From contig NZ_BAAALT010000028.1 in the NCBI RefSeq assembly GCF_039528515.1, positions 32,060 through 96,059 on the forward strand: 64,000 nucleotides of DNA, read 5' to 3'. Shown piece by piece: positions 7,946-18,313 of this stretch. Numbering within the stretch: position 1 is the first letter of the stretch; every line of letters begins with the position of its first letter. This DNA is from Luedemannella flava. GTDB lineage: Bacteria > Actinomycetota > Actinomycetes > Mycobacteriales > Micromonosporaceae. The notes below the pieces were generated by a model. It was given only the letters and a program-made list of their open reading frames with translations, had not been told where the DNA came from and made no database searches. The translations under genes were made by a program, and so were the position numbers.

Positions 7946-8093
7946 GCGAGCGAAGCGAGCGAATCATCAGCTCGGGATTCACTCATGCCGGCGCCGGAGC
8001 GCAGCGGAGGTGACGGCATGAGCGAGCGAAGCGAGCGAATCATCAGCTCGGGATTCGCTCATGCCGGCGCCGGAGCGCAGCGGAGGTGACGGC
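7942..8093. repeat. Two tandem 76-bp repeats, each holding a mini-ORF and a ribosome site
   Basis: Two copies of a 76-bp unit (7942-8017 and 8018-8093) differ at one base (A/G at 7981/8057). Each begins ATGAGCGAGCGAAGCGAGCG and ends GGAGGTGACGGC directly before the next ATG. Each copy is a complete 23-codon frame (7942-8013 and 8018-8089) starting MSERSERIISSG and ending in TGA, and each provides a good Shine-Dalgarno for the next ATG. The insertion lies exactly where the DUF692 stop and the partner start would otherwise have met in an ATGA overlap. Confidence 0.9.
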
Positions 8094-8555
8094 ATGAGCC
8101 GCGAGGACCTGGCACGGGCCCAGGCCGCGTTGGTGGCCGCGCTGGTCGCGGGGGCTGCGCCGCCGCCGGGGTTCGACCCCACCGGAGTACGCGCAGCGGC
8201 AGCGGCCCTGCTCCGCAAACGTGCCGGCGAGGTGGCCGGCGCGTGGCCCGTACTCGCCGCGTCTTTCGGATCCCGGTGGACGGTGACGTTCGGGCGCTGG
8301 GCCGCCACCCGGCCGACGCGCGGCTCGTTGCGCGACGGCTGGGATCTGGCCCGTCAGCTGCGGGCCGGCGGCGCGCTGAGCCTGGCCGGGCTGGAGGAGC
8401 TGGCGGTCCGCGAGGTCCGGTGGCGCTACCGGCCCGGCGGCGAGGCGAGGCGGCGGCGTCTGCCGGCGGTGCGCCGGTTGCGCGGCGTGACGGTGGTGCA
8501 GGTGCTCGGGCGGGTGCGGGTCAGGCGCGCCCGACCGGCGCGCGGACGATCGTGA
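8094..8555 (+). CDS. DUF2063/HvfC-like partner of the DUF692 enzyme (hypothetical)
   Basis: The 153-residue protein has an N-terminal helical domain with the pattern L-x-x-A-Q-x-A-L-V-A-A-L-V ... P-P-G-F ... A-A-L-L-R-K-R ... W-P-V-L ... F-G-R-W-A. This resembles the N-terminal domain of the HvfC/MbnC-type partners that accompany DUF692 enzymes. The C-terminal 50 residues are very Arg-rich. The ATG has GGAGG seven bases upstream, supplied by the 76-bp repeat. Its 3' end overlaps the convergent lipoprotein gene by 35 bp. The family call is by pattern and position, not by a search. Confidence 0.65.
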   Translation: MSREDLARAQAALVAALVAGAAPPPGFDPTGVRAAAAALLRKRAGEVAGAWPVLAASFGSRWTVTFGRWAATRPTRGSLRDGWDLARQLRAGGALSLAGLEELAVREVRWRYRPGGEARRRRLPAVRRLRGVTVVQVLGRVRVRRARPARGRS

Positions 8556-9102
8556 TCGCGTCGCCGTAGCGCTCGACGAGGGCGTTCTCCTCGTCCGTAG
8601 TGAGCTGGTCGGTGCTGAGCTGCACCGAGCACGTCACCGGGTCGGTGACCACGGCGAACGCGATCCGCGTGGCGCGCGGGCTCCACCTGCGGGCGACCAG
8701 CTCGTCGGCGATGCCGGTCAGCTCCGCCAGCGAGTGGGTGCAGATCGTGACCAGGTGCGACTTCCCGGCGGCGTAGCGGTCGACGACCGGACGCCAGGCA
8801 GCCGGGTCGACGCCCGGGTTGAGCGCCACGATGATCACGCCGCGTTTCTCCACGCCCAGGCCCACGAAGACATCGGGGCGGCTGGCCACGAGGTCGGCCA
8901 GGTCGGTGGGCCGGCCCACGTCCACGACGGGTTCGGGCACCTTGGCGGCCGCGTCGGGCGGCCGCGCCGCGCGCGGCCCGGACATCAGGTCGGAGACCGC
9001 CGCCTCGGACGTGCTGTCGGCGGGGGCCGGTCGGCCGCAGCCGGTCAGCGCGACGGCCATGGCACACGCGCCCGCCGCGAGAACCACTCTCACCCCGCTC
9101 AT
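8521..9102 (-). CDS. Lipoprotein carrying a protease-prodomain-like module
   Basis: The 193-residue protein has a signal peptide ending in the lipobox ALTGC (Cys near 22), so it should be anchored outside the membrane. From about residue 100 it resembles the pro-region of the upstream protease: 'LAELTGIADELVARRWS' here against 'LLEVTEALRARDWS' there, then 'ALVERYGDAI...PV' against 'ALTERFGDRV...PV'. A free-standing pro-domain could act as a chaperone or inhibitor of the protease; this is inference. The ATG has GGGAGGG upstream and the gene starts 10 bp after the protease stop. Confidence 0.75.
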   Translation of the reverse strand: MSGVRVVLAAGACAMAVALTGCGRPAPADSTSEAAVSDLMSGPRAARPPDAAAKVPEPVVDVGRPTDLADLVASRPDVFVGLGVEKRGVIIVALNPGVDPAAWRPVVDRYAAGKSHLVTICTHSLAELTGIADELVARRWSPRATRIAFAVVTDPVTCSVQLSTDQLTTDEENALVERYGDAITIVRAPVGRA

Positions 9103-9112
9103 CCGACCCTCC

Positions 9113-10688
9113 CTAGTACTTGCCGACGGTGACGCCCAGATGCGACTGGATGGACGACACGAGCTCCCCGTACAGGACGCTCGAACCCTGCATCCCGATG
9201 ATCATGCCGCGGATGCTGGCCGCGGTGGTGCCCGACTCCACGTAGAGCGGGCCGCCCGAGTCGCCCTTGCTGACGATCGTGGAGCCGGGCTTCTCGGCCC
9301 GGATGACGCCCGGCGTGCAGCCGTCCGTATCGCACAGCGTCGCCGTCGTCGACGTGACGCGGATCCCGCACACCGCGCGCGTGACGTAGCCGCTGGCGCA
9401 GATGTAGGAGTTGACGGCCGGGTTCGCCGCCCCGGTGATGTACCGGCTGGTCGAGCGCGGATCGGTGTAGATGCGCGAGTCGAACTTCTCCGTCGCGGAC
9501 TCGATGCGCATCATGTCGTACGTCGGATAGCCCGAGGAGCCGGCCGCCTTCCCGACATACTCCGTGCCGGAGTAGACGCTGGCCCCGTTGGCGAAGCAGT
9601 GGTCGGCCGTGACCTGGCCGTACACGCCGCCCCGCAGGACCGTGAAGCCGGACGTGCAGAACCGGTCGCTCTTCGCGCCGATCGCGGCCGCGCCGTAGTG
9701 CGGTTCGCCGTCGGTGGTGCGCGAGGTGCGCGCCACGGGCCCGTAGTCGACGCGGACCCGGTCGCCGAAACGCTCGGTCAGCGCGTCGCCGGCCTCCCGT
9801 GAGCCGGCGTCGAACGTCACGTCGACGGTGGCGGTCGCCGCGTCCACGGCGAACGAGAAGCTGGCCTCGGCCGCGCCGTCGGACCAGTCCCGGGCGCGCA
9901 GCGCCTCGGTGACCTCCAGCAGGTCCCCGGCCGTGTGGCAGGCCGCGACGACCTCGACGTCGAGCAGCGGCACCTCGATCGGCACCTCCTGCTGCGCCTC
10001 GCTCTGCGCCTCGGTGAGCGCCGCCCCGCTCAGGTTGGACGTCGACTCGTCGACCCGGCGGGTGGGGCGCAGCACGGTGGTGCCGCGCTCGTGCGCGTCG
10101 CGGGCCCGGTCGTCCAGCTCGGTGCGGACCCGGTTGAGGTTGACCCGGCGGGAGTCGACGACGTAGACGACCCGGTGCGTACGGTGGTCGACCGTGGCGC
10201 CGAGCAGGCCGCGGCGCAGCGTCGCGTCGGGGTCGGACTTGCCGTCGGCGCCGAAGATCTCCGCCGCCCCGGCGTTCAGCTCGTTCACGGCGGCCTGCGG
10301 CCCGGGGTCGGCGATCCACCCGACGCTGGTCGTGTCGCCGGCGGCCGTCGGCTCCGCCGGCTGCGTCGGCGCGTCCGTCGGGTCCGTGCCGGCGGCGGGC
10401 GCCGTCGTGGGCTCGTCGATCGGCGCAGCCATCGCCGTCGNTCGGCTCCGTCGTGGGCTCGTCGGTCGGCGCCGCCGCGGCCGTCGGCTCGGCGGCTGTG
10501 GGGGTGGGGGTGGGGGTGGGGGTTGCCTCGGCGACCGGGGTGCCGCAGTCGCCCGCGGAGCCGGGCGTGTCGGGCAGCAGGACCACGGCGGCGGCCACGA
10601 GCGTGACGACCACTGTGGACAGGGTCAGCGCCACCGGCCCCGTACGCACCCGTCTCGGGAGGGACAACGACCGCGACGCCGATGACAC
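9113..10688 (-). CDS. Secreted S1 (chymotrypsin-like) serine protease, frame interrupted at one ambiguous base
   Basis: A membrane/signal segment (residues about 18-38) is followed by a Pro/Thr-rich linker, a pro-region of about 200 residues and a trypsin-fold domain. The catalytic triad is visible: His in TADHC, Asp in TYDMM and Ser in KGDSGGP. The frame changes at the N at 10441; leaving out that base joins the two frames into a 524-residue protein, so an assembly artefact in the low-complexity linker is more likely than a true frameshift. TADHC replaces the usual TAGHC or TAAHC. The downstream lipoprotein repeats part of the pro-region. Confidence 0.8.
10441..10441. other. Ambiguous base that breaks the protease frame
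   Basis: This single N sits in the PT-rich linker of the protease gene, where two near-identical stretches (DEPTTEP and DEPTTAP) repeat. Removing it restores the frame exactly. Confidence 0.8.
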
Positions 10689-10789
10689 CTGGCGCTCCTC
10701 CCGTTAGGGACCGGGGAACGGCGAGAAGCATAGCCATATGTCGATGGTGCCGCAATGTCGGTTATGGGCGGCCTACGCTGAGCAGCGGA

Positions 10790-12745
10790 TCAGTCCGCGT
10801 AGTCGCGCTCGGGCGCGACCAGCACCACCGGCTCGGCGTCGTCCGCGCTGTCGGCGAACGGCCGCGGCGAGTCGGCGACCGCGAACTGCGTGTGGTACAG
10901 CTCCGAGTACAGGCCGCCGGCGGCGACCAGCTCGTCGTGCGTGCCGCGCTCCACGATGCGCCCGTTGTCGAGCACCAGCAGCAGGTCGGCGTCGCGGACG
11001 GTGGACAGCCGGTGCGCGATGACCAGCGCGGTGCGGCCGGTGAGCGCCTCGGTCAGCGCGCGCTGCACGGCCGCCTCCGACTCGGAGTCCAGGTGCGCGG
11101 TGGCCTCGTCCAGGATGACGATGCTGGGGCCCTTGAGCAGCAGCCGGGCGATCGCGATGCGCTGCTTCTCGCCGCCGGAGAAGCGGTAGCCCCGCTCCCC
11201 CACGACCGTCTCCAGGCCGTCGGGCAGGCTGCGCACGAGCGGGCCGACCTGGGCGCGGTCCAGCGCCGTCCAGATCTCGTCGTCGGTGGCGTCCGGCTTG
11301 GCGTAGCGCAGGTTCTCGGCGATCGTCTCGTGGAACAGGTGCGAGTCCTGGGTGACGACGCCGATGGTGTCGCGCAGCGAGGCGAGCGACGCGTCGCGCA
11401 CGTCGACGTCGCCCACGAGCACGGCGCCCTCGGTCACGTCGTACACCCGGGGCAGCAGCATCGCGGTGGTGGACTTGCCGGCACCGGACGGGCCGACGAG
11501 CGCGACCATCTGCCCCGGCTCGACGGTGAACGAGACCCCGCGCAGCACCGGCTCCGACACTGTGCGGTCGAGGGCGGCCACGTCCTCCAGGGACGCCAGG
11601 GACACCTCGGCCGCCGACGGGTAGCGGAACGACACGCCCCGGAACTCGACCTTCGAGCTGCCCGGCGGGATGGTCGTCGGGTCGGCCTTCTCGGAGATCC
11701 CCGGGGGCAGGTCGAGCACCTCGAAGACCCGCTGGAAGCTCACCAGCGCGGACAGGATGTTGACCCGCACGTTCGACAGCGCCGTGATCGGGCCGTAGAG
11801 GCGGGCCAGCAGCAGGGCCAGCGTGACGACCGTGCCCGGCGTGACGGCGCCCTGCACGGCCAGCCAGCCGCCCAGCCCGTACGTGAGGGCCGTGGCCAGG
11901 GACGCGATAAGCATCATCGCGGCGAAGAACGTCGTGCTGTACATCGCCTGCTGGACACCGATGTCGCGGACCCGGGCGGCCCGCGCGGCGAACCGGTCGG
12001 CCTCCGCGCCGGGGCGGCCGAACAGCTTCACCAGCAGCGCGCCGGCCACCCCGAACCGCTCGGTCATGGTGGCGTTCATCTTGGCGTCGAGCTGGTAGGA
12101 CTCGCGGGTGATGTCGGCCAGCCGGCGGCCCACGGTGCGCGCCGGCAGCAGGAACACCGGCACGAGCAGCAGCGACAGCAGCGTCACCTGCCAGGACAGG
12201 GTGAACATGACGCCGGCCGTGAGCACCAGCGAGATGATGTTGCCGACGGTGCCGGACAGGGTCGAGGTGAACGCCTGCTGCGCGCCGAGCACGTCGTTGT
12301 TGAGCCGGCTGACCAGCGCGCCCGTCTGCGTACGCGTGAAGAACTGCAGCGGCATGCGCTGGACGTGGTCGTACACCTGGGTGCGCAGCGCGAAGATGAT
12401 GCCCTCGCCGATGCGCGAGGAGTAGAACCGCTGCACCAGGGTGAGCGCCGTGTCGACGACCGCCAGCCCCGCGATGAGCAGCGCCAGCCGGACCACCTCG
12501 GCGCCGGCGCCCGGGCCGCCCGCCGAGATCGCGTTGATCACCCAGCCGGCCACCAGCGGGGTGAGAACGGCGATGCCCGAGGAGAACACGACGGTGACCA
12601 GGAAGATCGTGATCGCGGTCCGGTACGGCCGGGCGAAGCGCAGCACGCGCAGGGCCGTCTGCCGGTCGACGCGCCGGTCGCCGAGCTCCTTCTCCCGCCG
12701 GTAGGACCGCAGCATGCCCCAGGCGGAGCCCATCGGATGCCCCAC
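10790..12745 (-). CDS. ABC transporter, fused permease and ATPase (exporter type)
   Basis: The 651-residue half-transporter has an N-terminal six-helix membrane domain (about residues 50-330) and a C-terminal ATPase with Walker A GPSGAGKST, the signature FSGGEKQR and Walker B IVILDEATAHLD. It should export a lipophilic substrate or drug as a homodimer or heterodimer; the substrate cannot be inferred. The GTG start has GGAGGT six bases upstream. No partner gene is adjacent, so a homodimer is the simpler guess. Confidence 0.93.
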   Translation of the reverse strand: MGHPMGSAWGMLRSYRREKELGDRRVDRQTALRVLRFARPYRTAITIFLVTVVFSSGIAVLTPLVAGWVINAISAGGPGAGAEVVRLALLIAGLAVVDTALTLVQRFYSSRIGEGIIFALRTQVYDHVQRMPLQFFTRTQTGALVSRLNNDVLGAQQAFTSTLSGTVGNIISLVLTAGVMFTLSWQVTLLSLLLVPVFLLPARTVGRRLADITRESYQLDAKMNATMTERFGVAGALLVKLFGRPGAEADRFAARAARVRDIGVQQAMYSTTFFAAMMLIASLATALTYGLGGWLAVQGAVTPGTVVTLALLLARLYGPITALSNVRVNILSALVSFQRVFEVLDLPPGISEKADPTTIPPGSSKVEFRGVSFRYPSAAEVSLASLEDVAALDRTVSEPVLRGVSFTVEPGQMVALVGPSGAGKSTTAMLLPRVYDVTEGAVLVGDVDVRDASLASLRDTIGVVTQDSHLFHETIAENLRYAKPDATDDEIWTALDRAQVGPLVRSLPDGLETVVGERGYRFSGGEKQRIAIARLLLKGPSIVILDEATAHLDSESEAAVQRALTEALTGRTALVIAHRLSTVRDADLLLVLDNGRIVERGTHDELVAAGGLYSELYHTQFAVADSPRPFADSADDAEPVVLVAPERDYAD

Positions 12746-12867
12746 GAGCCACCTCCGTCTCCCCGTGCCGGGCCTGGCCGTTCGACCCTAGGCCCCGCCG
12801 CCGACAACTCTTCGGGGAACCCGGATGTTTCCGGGTCGGGCAGTGTTCGCCCTGGGCGCAACAGGGG

Positions 12868-13638
12868 TTACTCGCCGAGCCCCGCAAGATCGCGGATGCG
12901 GCGGACCTGGGCGGCCCGCTCGGCCGCCTCCTGGGCCGGGTAGCTGCGGCCGCTCGCGGCGGCCAGCAGGGCCTTCACCTCGATCACCGCGTCGCGCGGG
13001 GCGGCCTGCACGCGGGCGACCAGGTCGCTCACCGCGGCGTCCAGCTCGGCGCCGGGCACGACCCGGTTGGCCAGACCCATCGAGGCCGCCTCAGCGGCCG
13101 GCACCCGGCGCCCGGTCACGCAGATGTCCAGCGCCCGGGCGTAGCCGACGAGCTCCACGAGGCGCTTGGTGCCGCCGAGGTCGGGGACCAGGCCCAGCGA
13201 GACCTCGGCCATCGTGAGCTGGGCGTCGTCGGCCAGGATCCGCAGGTCACAGGCAAGGGCGAGCTGGAAGCCGGCGCCGATGGCATGGCCCTGCACGGCC
13301 GCGATCGTGACGAGGTCGGGCCGGCGCAGCCAGCCGAACGCCTCCTGGTAGCCGGCGATGATCTGCTCGGCCACGGCGGTGTCCGCGGTGGCGATGCGCT
13401 GGAAGGTCGGCTGCCCGCCGCCGGCGTCACCGCTCACGGCGGCCAGGTCGAGGCCGGCCGAGAACGCGCGGCCCTCGCCACGCACGACGACGAGACGGAC
13501 GTCGCCGGACAGTTCCCGGCCGATCTCGCGGAGCCGCTCCCAGGTCGCGGGAGTCTGGGCGTTGAGAACGTGGGGCCGGCACAACGTCACCGTCGCAACC
13601 GGCCCGTCACGGTCCACGCGAACCCCTGGATCAGTCAC
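12868..13638 (-). CDS. Enoyl-CoA hydratase/isomerase family protein
   Basis: The 256-residue crotonase-fold protein shows GEGRAFSAGLDL, which forms the first half of the oxyanion hole, and AVQGHAIGAGFQLALACDLR, the second. The family acts on acyl-CoA thioesters, for example in fatty-acid beta-oxidation. Exact substrate and direction are unknown. The GTG start has a GGAG site upstream. It stands alone between the ABC exporter and the small HTH gene. Confidence 0.9.
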   Translation of the reverse strand: MTDPGVRVDRDGPVATVTLCRPHVLNAQTPATWERLREIGRELSGDVRLVVVRGEGRAFSAGLDLAAVSGDAGGGQPTFQRIATADTAVAEQIIAGYQEAFGWLRRPDLVTIAAVQGHAIGAGFQLALACDLRILADDAQLTMAEVSLGLVPDLGGTKRLVELVGYARALDICVTGRRVPAAEAASMGLANRVVPGAELDAAVSDLVARVQAAPRDAVIEVKALLAAASGRSYPAQEAAERAAQVRRIRDLAGLGE

Positions 13639-13689
13639 CGGGGACTCCGGGGGGTTGTGCTGTGCATGGGCGTCATGTCGCCCGATGCC

Positions 13690-13920
13690 TCACGCCGCCT
13701 TCTTGCGCCGGCGCGCGCCGCCCCGCTGCCGCAGCTGAACACCCGACTCGGTCAGGACCCGGTGGACGAAGCCGTACGAGCGGCCGGTCGAAGCCGCCAG
13801 GGCCCGGATGCTCTCGCCCGCCGTGTACCGCTTTACCAGGTCCTTGGCGAGCGTGGTGCGCTCGGCCCCGACAATTCGGCGGCCTTTCTCGGTGCTGGTG
13901 GTGGTGCCGGTGGCTGCCAT
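13690..13920 (-). CDS. Small helix-turn-helix protein conserved in actinobacteria
   Basis: The 76-residue basic protein has a helix-turn-helix stretch (SIRALAASTGRSYGFVHRVL, residues about 37-56) and ends in a run of Arg and Lys. Close relatives, as I recall, are widespread in actinobacteria as short stand-alone DNA-binding proteins of unknown target. The ATG has GAGGAATTCGAG directly upstream. It lies divergently from the membrane protein gene that follows. Confidence 0.85.
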   Translation of the reverse strand: MAATGTTTSTEKGRRIVGAERTTLAKDLVKRYTAGESIRALAASTGRSYGFVHRVLTESGVQLRQRGGARRRKKAA

Positions 13921-14076
13921 CTCGAATTCCTCACGTCCTACAGTGAGCGGAATTTACGAAACACCACTGCCTGTTGAGTGATGTTCCCGGTCTCACCTAT
14001 TAGACCGTCTTTGACGATCATGCGCTAGACATCGTTTCGATGCCAACCGACACGCACGGATGTGTCAGGTACCCGA

Positions 14077-14082
14077 TACCGT
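14077..14082 (+). promoter_or_regulatory. -10 box (TACCGT) of a leaderless promoter
   Basis: TACCGT matches TAnnnT and ends 8 bases before the GTG at 14091, the spacing expected when transcription starts at the start codon. There is no ribosome site for that GTG. Confidence 0.5.
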
Positions 14083-14090
14083 GGTCGGAC

Positions 14091-15461
14091 GTGACCCGCA
14101 GCCGCGCCGAAGACCCTCCGAAGGCGGCGCTCGCCGGCCTGGCCGGGACCGCCTCGCAACGCCGTGACCTGCTCGTTTGGGTGGCCATCGCGTTGGCGGG
14201 GCTCGGCCTGACCGCCATCGCCGTACGCACCGGCGCGCACCTCGGGACGGCGAGCGCGCCATTTCTCGGTCGGTACGGATTGTCACTCGGTCTGGCTACG
14301 ATCCTCGCCCCGATCGTGGCGGGCGTGGTGCTATTTGGTGCCTTGCGCGTGGGCCACAACGGCGCCACCTGGTTCGAACGCGCACCGTTCGGGCGCGTTC
14401 TCACGCTCAGCTACGGCGCGTCTTTTCTCTGGTGCGCGACACTCGCGCTCGTCGATGGAGCCGCGGGATTCACACGGTCGCTACGGTCCGCGAGCAACTA
14501 TCTGACTGACGTGCCCGCCGTCGGCGACGACCCGGGCGCGTACCTGCGCACGTTCGTGGCGGATGCCGCCGGGCATTCGGTCGCCGCGCGGGGTCACCCG
14601 CCGGGCCCGGTGCTGCTCCTGTGGTGGTTCGAGCGGCTGGGCCTCACCGACCGGCTCGCCCTGGGCGTCGCGTTGACCGCCGTCGGGGCGGTGCTCGTGC
14701 CGGTCGTGCTCGCCGCCGTGCGGGGCGTCTGCGGCGACCTGGCCGCCCGCCGGTACGCGCCGGTGCTCATCCTCGCCCCGTACGCGGTGTGGGTGGCGGT
14801 CAGCGCCGAGGTGGTCGTGGCCGTGCTGGGCGCCGTGGCGGTGCTCGCCGCCGTGCGGGCAAGCGACGCGCACCGGTCGGGGCTGCGCGCCGCCGGCTGG
14901 GCGCTCGGGTCGGGGCTGCTGCTCGGCCTGGCCGCCCTGTTCTCGTACGCCGCGCCGTGGCTCGGCCTGTCGGCCGTGTGCCTGTACTTCGCCCGCCGGC
15001 GCGCGTTCCTCAACGTGGCGACCGGGCTGGGCGCGCTCGTGCCGGTCCTCGCGGCCCGGGCCGCCGGGTTCTCCTGGTTCGGCGGGCTGCTCGCGGCGCG
15101 CACCGACTACGCGACGCGGGTGGAGCCGCACCGGTCGGTGCTGTGGTGGAGCGCGCTGAGCCTGGTCGCGCTCGTGGTCGCCTGCGGGCCGGCGCTCATC
15201 GCCAGCGCGCGCAAGATACGGCGTACGCCCGGGTGGCCTTTTCTGGTGGGCGCGGGCGCCGCGGTGGTCGTCTCGCTCGCCGCGGGCCTGGCCCGCGGCG
15301 GCGTGGAGGCCGCCTGGCTGCCGTTCTTCCCGTGGCTGACCGTGGCGGCGATCGCCCCGCACCGCCAGGGCCCGGGGTCGGAACCGACCCCGTTGCTGCT
15401 GGTCGCGGTCGGCGCCCTGACCGCCGTCATCATCGAGGCGGTCCTGGCGACCCCCTGGTGA
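14091..15461 (+). CDS. Polytopic membrane protein, possibly a GT-C-type glycosyltransferase
   Basis: The protein (456 residues from the GTG) has about ten hydrophobic segments. The sequence GHPPGPVLLLWWFERLG in an extracellular-type loop resembles loops of GT-C membrane glycosyltransferases, which transfer sugars from polyprenyl-phosphate carriers outside the membrane. No clear catalytic Asp motif can be fixed, so this is tentative. The start is chosen because of the leaderless -10 box; an ATG at 14040 lacks a ribosome site. Its stop codon directly abuts the stop of the convergent ABC-F gene. Confidence 0.75.
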   Translation: MTRSRAEDPPKAALAGLAGTASQRRDLLVWVAIALAGLGLTAIAVRTGAHLGTASAPFLGRYGLSLGLATILAPIVAGVVLFGALRVGHNGATWFERAPFGRVLTLSYGASFLWCATLALVDGAAGFTRSLRSASNYLTDVPAVGDDPGAYLRTFVADAAGHSVAARGHPPGPVLLLWWFERLGLTDRLALGVALTAVGAVLVPVVLAAVRGVCGDLAARRYAPVLILAPYAVWVAVSAEVVVAVLGAVAVLAAVRASDAHRSGLRAAGWALGSGLLLGLAALFSYAAPWLGLSAVCLYFARRRAFLNVATGLGALVPVLAARAAGFSWFGGLLAARTDYATRVEPHRSVLWWSALSLVALVVACGPALIASARKIRRTPGWPFLVGAGAAVVVSLAAGLARGGVEAAWLPFFPWLTVAAIAPHRQGPGSEPTPLLLVAVGALTAVIIEAVLATPW

Positions 15462-17081
<1,620 letters not shown>

Positions 17082-17335
17082 CTCAGGGGGCTCGCTCTCG
17101 AGTGCGTGACGACCGACTACGGACAGACGGAAGCACCGCCCGGCTGTGGTGATTCGCCGGTCGGTGCGGGAGCGGTCAGTCTTCGCAGCGCAGCACGGGT
17201 TAAGTGTAGCCGGCCGACCAGTCATGATCACGAGCGGTTACCAAACCAAGATCATCGGGTACTGGCTGACAGCGTCGCCGTACGCACAAGCTGACGATTG
17301 TTGTGAGACACCCCACACCCCCCTGGAGTGACGAC

Positions 17336-18229
17336 ATGGAGCTGAACGAGAACGCCGAAGCCGACACCAGTCAGGTCACCGACCGGCGCGGGAGCGGCGG
17401 CGGGCTCGGCGGGATCCCCATCCCGATCGGCGGCCTGGGCGGCGGCATCGGCGGCCTGGTCGTGCTGGCCCTGCTGGTGATCGGCGGCTTTGTGGGCGGC
17501 AACACACTCTTCGGCGGCGAGGGCGACAACGGCAACATCGAGGAGTCGTGCTCCACCGCCAACCCCGACCGGCTCAAGAACGCCGACTGCCGCAACCTGC
17601 TCTACGTCAACTCGATCCAGGCCTACTGGGAGAAGGCGCTCCCCGAGTCGTTCGGCGAGCAGTACCAGCAGGCGGACACCAACTTCTTCTCCCAGGCGGT
17701 GAGCACCGGCTGCGGCAACGCCGACAGCGGCGTCGGGCCGTTCTACTGCCCCCAGGACGACCAGGTGTACATCGACCTGACCTTCTACAACGAGCTGGCG
17801 AACCGGTTCGGTGCCGACGGCGAGTTCGCCCAGCCCTACGTCCTCGCCCACGAGTACGGCCACCACGTCCAGGACCTGCTCGGCACGGAGGCCGACGTGC
17901 GCCGCCAGATGGAGCGCGACCCGGGCAACCAGAACGCGCTGTCGGTGAAGCTGGAGCTGCAGGCCGACTGCTACGCGGGCGTCTGGGCCAAGCACGCGAC
18001 GGAGACGACCAGCAGGAGCGGCAAGCCGATCTTCAAATCGATCACCCAGGCCGACATCGACCAGGCCCTGGACGCGGCGGCGGCGATCGGCGACGACGCG
18101 ATCCAGAAGAAGATGGGCGGCTCGGTCGACGAGTCCAAGTTCACCCACGGCTCGTCGGCGCAGCGCAAGCAGTGGTTCACGACCGGCTACCAGTCCGGCG
18201 ACCCCAAGTCCTGCAACACCTTCGCCTGA
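17336..18229 (+). CDS. Putative neutral zinc metallopeptidase (YpfJ type)
   Basis: The 297-residue protein has a Gly-rich N-terminus, one membrane helix at about 38-58 and an extracellular peptidase domain. The zinc site is HEYGH at 172-176, followed by the ELQADCYAG segment that provides the third ligand in this family. Paired Cys (72/85, 126/138) may form disulfides. It should be a membrane-anchored, outward-facing protease of unknown substrate. The ATG has a GGAG site seven bases upstream. A large hairpin follows the stop. Confidence 0.92.
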   Translation: MELNENAEADTSQVTDRRGSGGGLGGIPIPIGGLGGGIGGLVVLALLVIGGFVGGNTLFGGEGDNGNIEESCSTANPDRLKNADCRNLLYVNSIQAYWEKALPESFGEQYQQADTNFFSQAVSTGCGNADSGVGPFYCPQDDQVYIDLTFYNELANRFGADGEFAQPYVLAHEYGHHVQDLLGTEADVRRQMERDPGNQNALSVKLELQADCYAGVWAKHATETTSRSGKPIFKSITQADIDQALDAAAAIGDDAIQKKMGGSVDESKFTHGSSAQRKQWFTTGYQSGDPKSCNTFA

Positions 18230-18257
18230 CGCTCACCCACCGCCGCGCGGTCCCGCG

Positions 18258-18313
18258 CTATGGCGCCATAGACCTGGAATGCGACCCCCGATTCCAGCGC
18301 TATGGCGCCATAG
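18258..18313. terminator. Large hairpin built of two CTATGGCGCCATAG palindromes
   Basis: The 14-bp palindrome CTATGGCGCCATAG occurs at 18258-18271 and again at 18300-18313. Between them lie CTGGAAT and ATTCCAG, so the whole stretch folds into one 23-bp stem with two mismatches and a 10-base loop. It lies between two convergent genes and its right arm contains the stop codon of the leftward gene, so it likely ends transcription both ways. Confidence 0.7.

Noticed and set aside
10441..10441. Programmed frameshift in the protease gene
   Set aside because: The shift coincides exactly with an ambiguous base in a low-complexity repeat, so an assembly artefact is simpler.
10682..12943. 753-residue frame opposite the ABC exporter
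   Set aside because: Antisense shadow of a clear ABC transporter gene.
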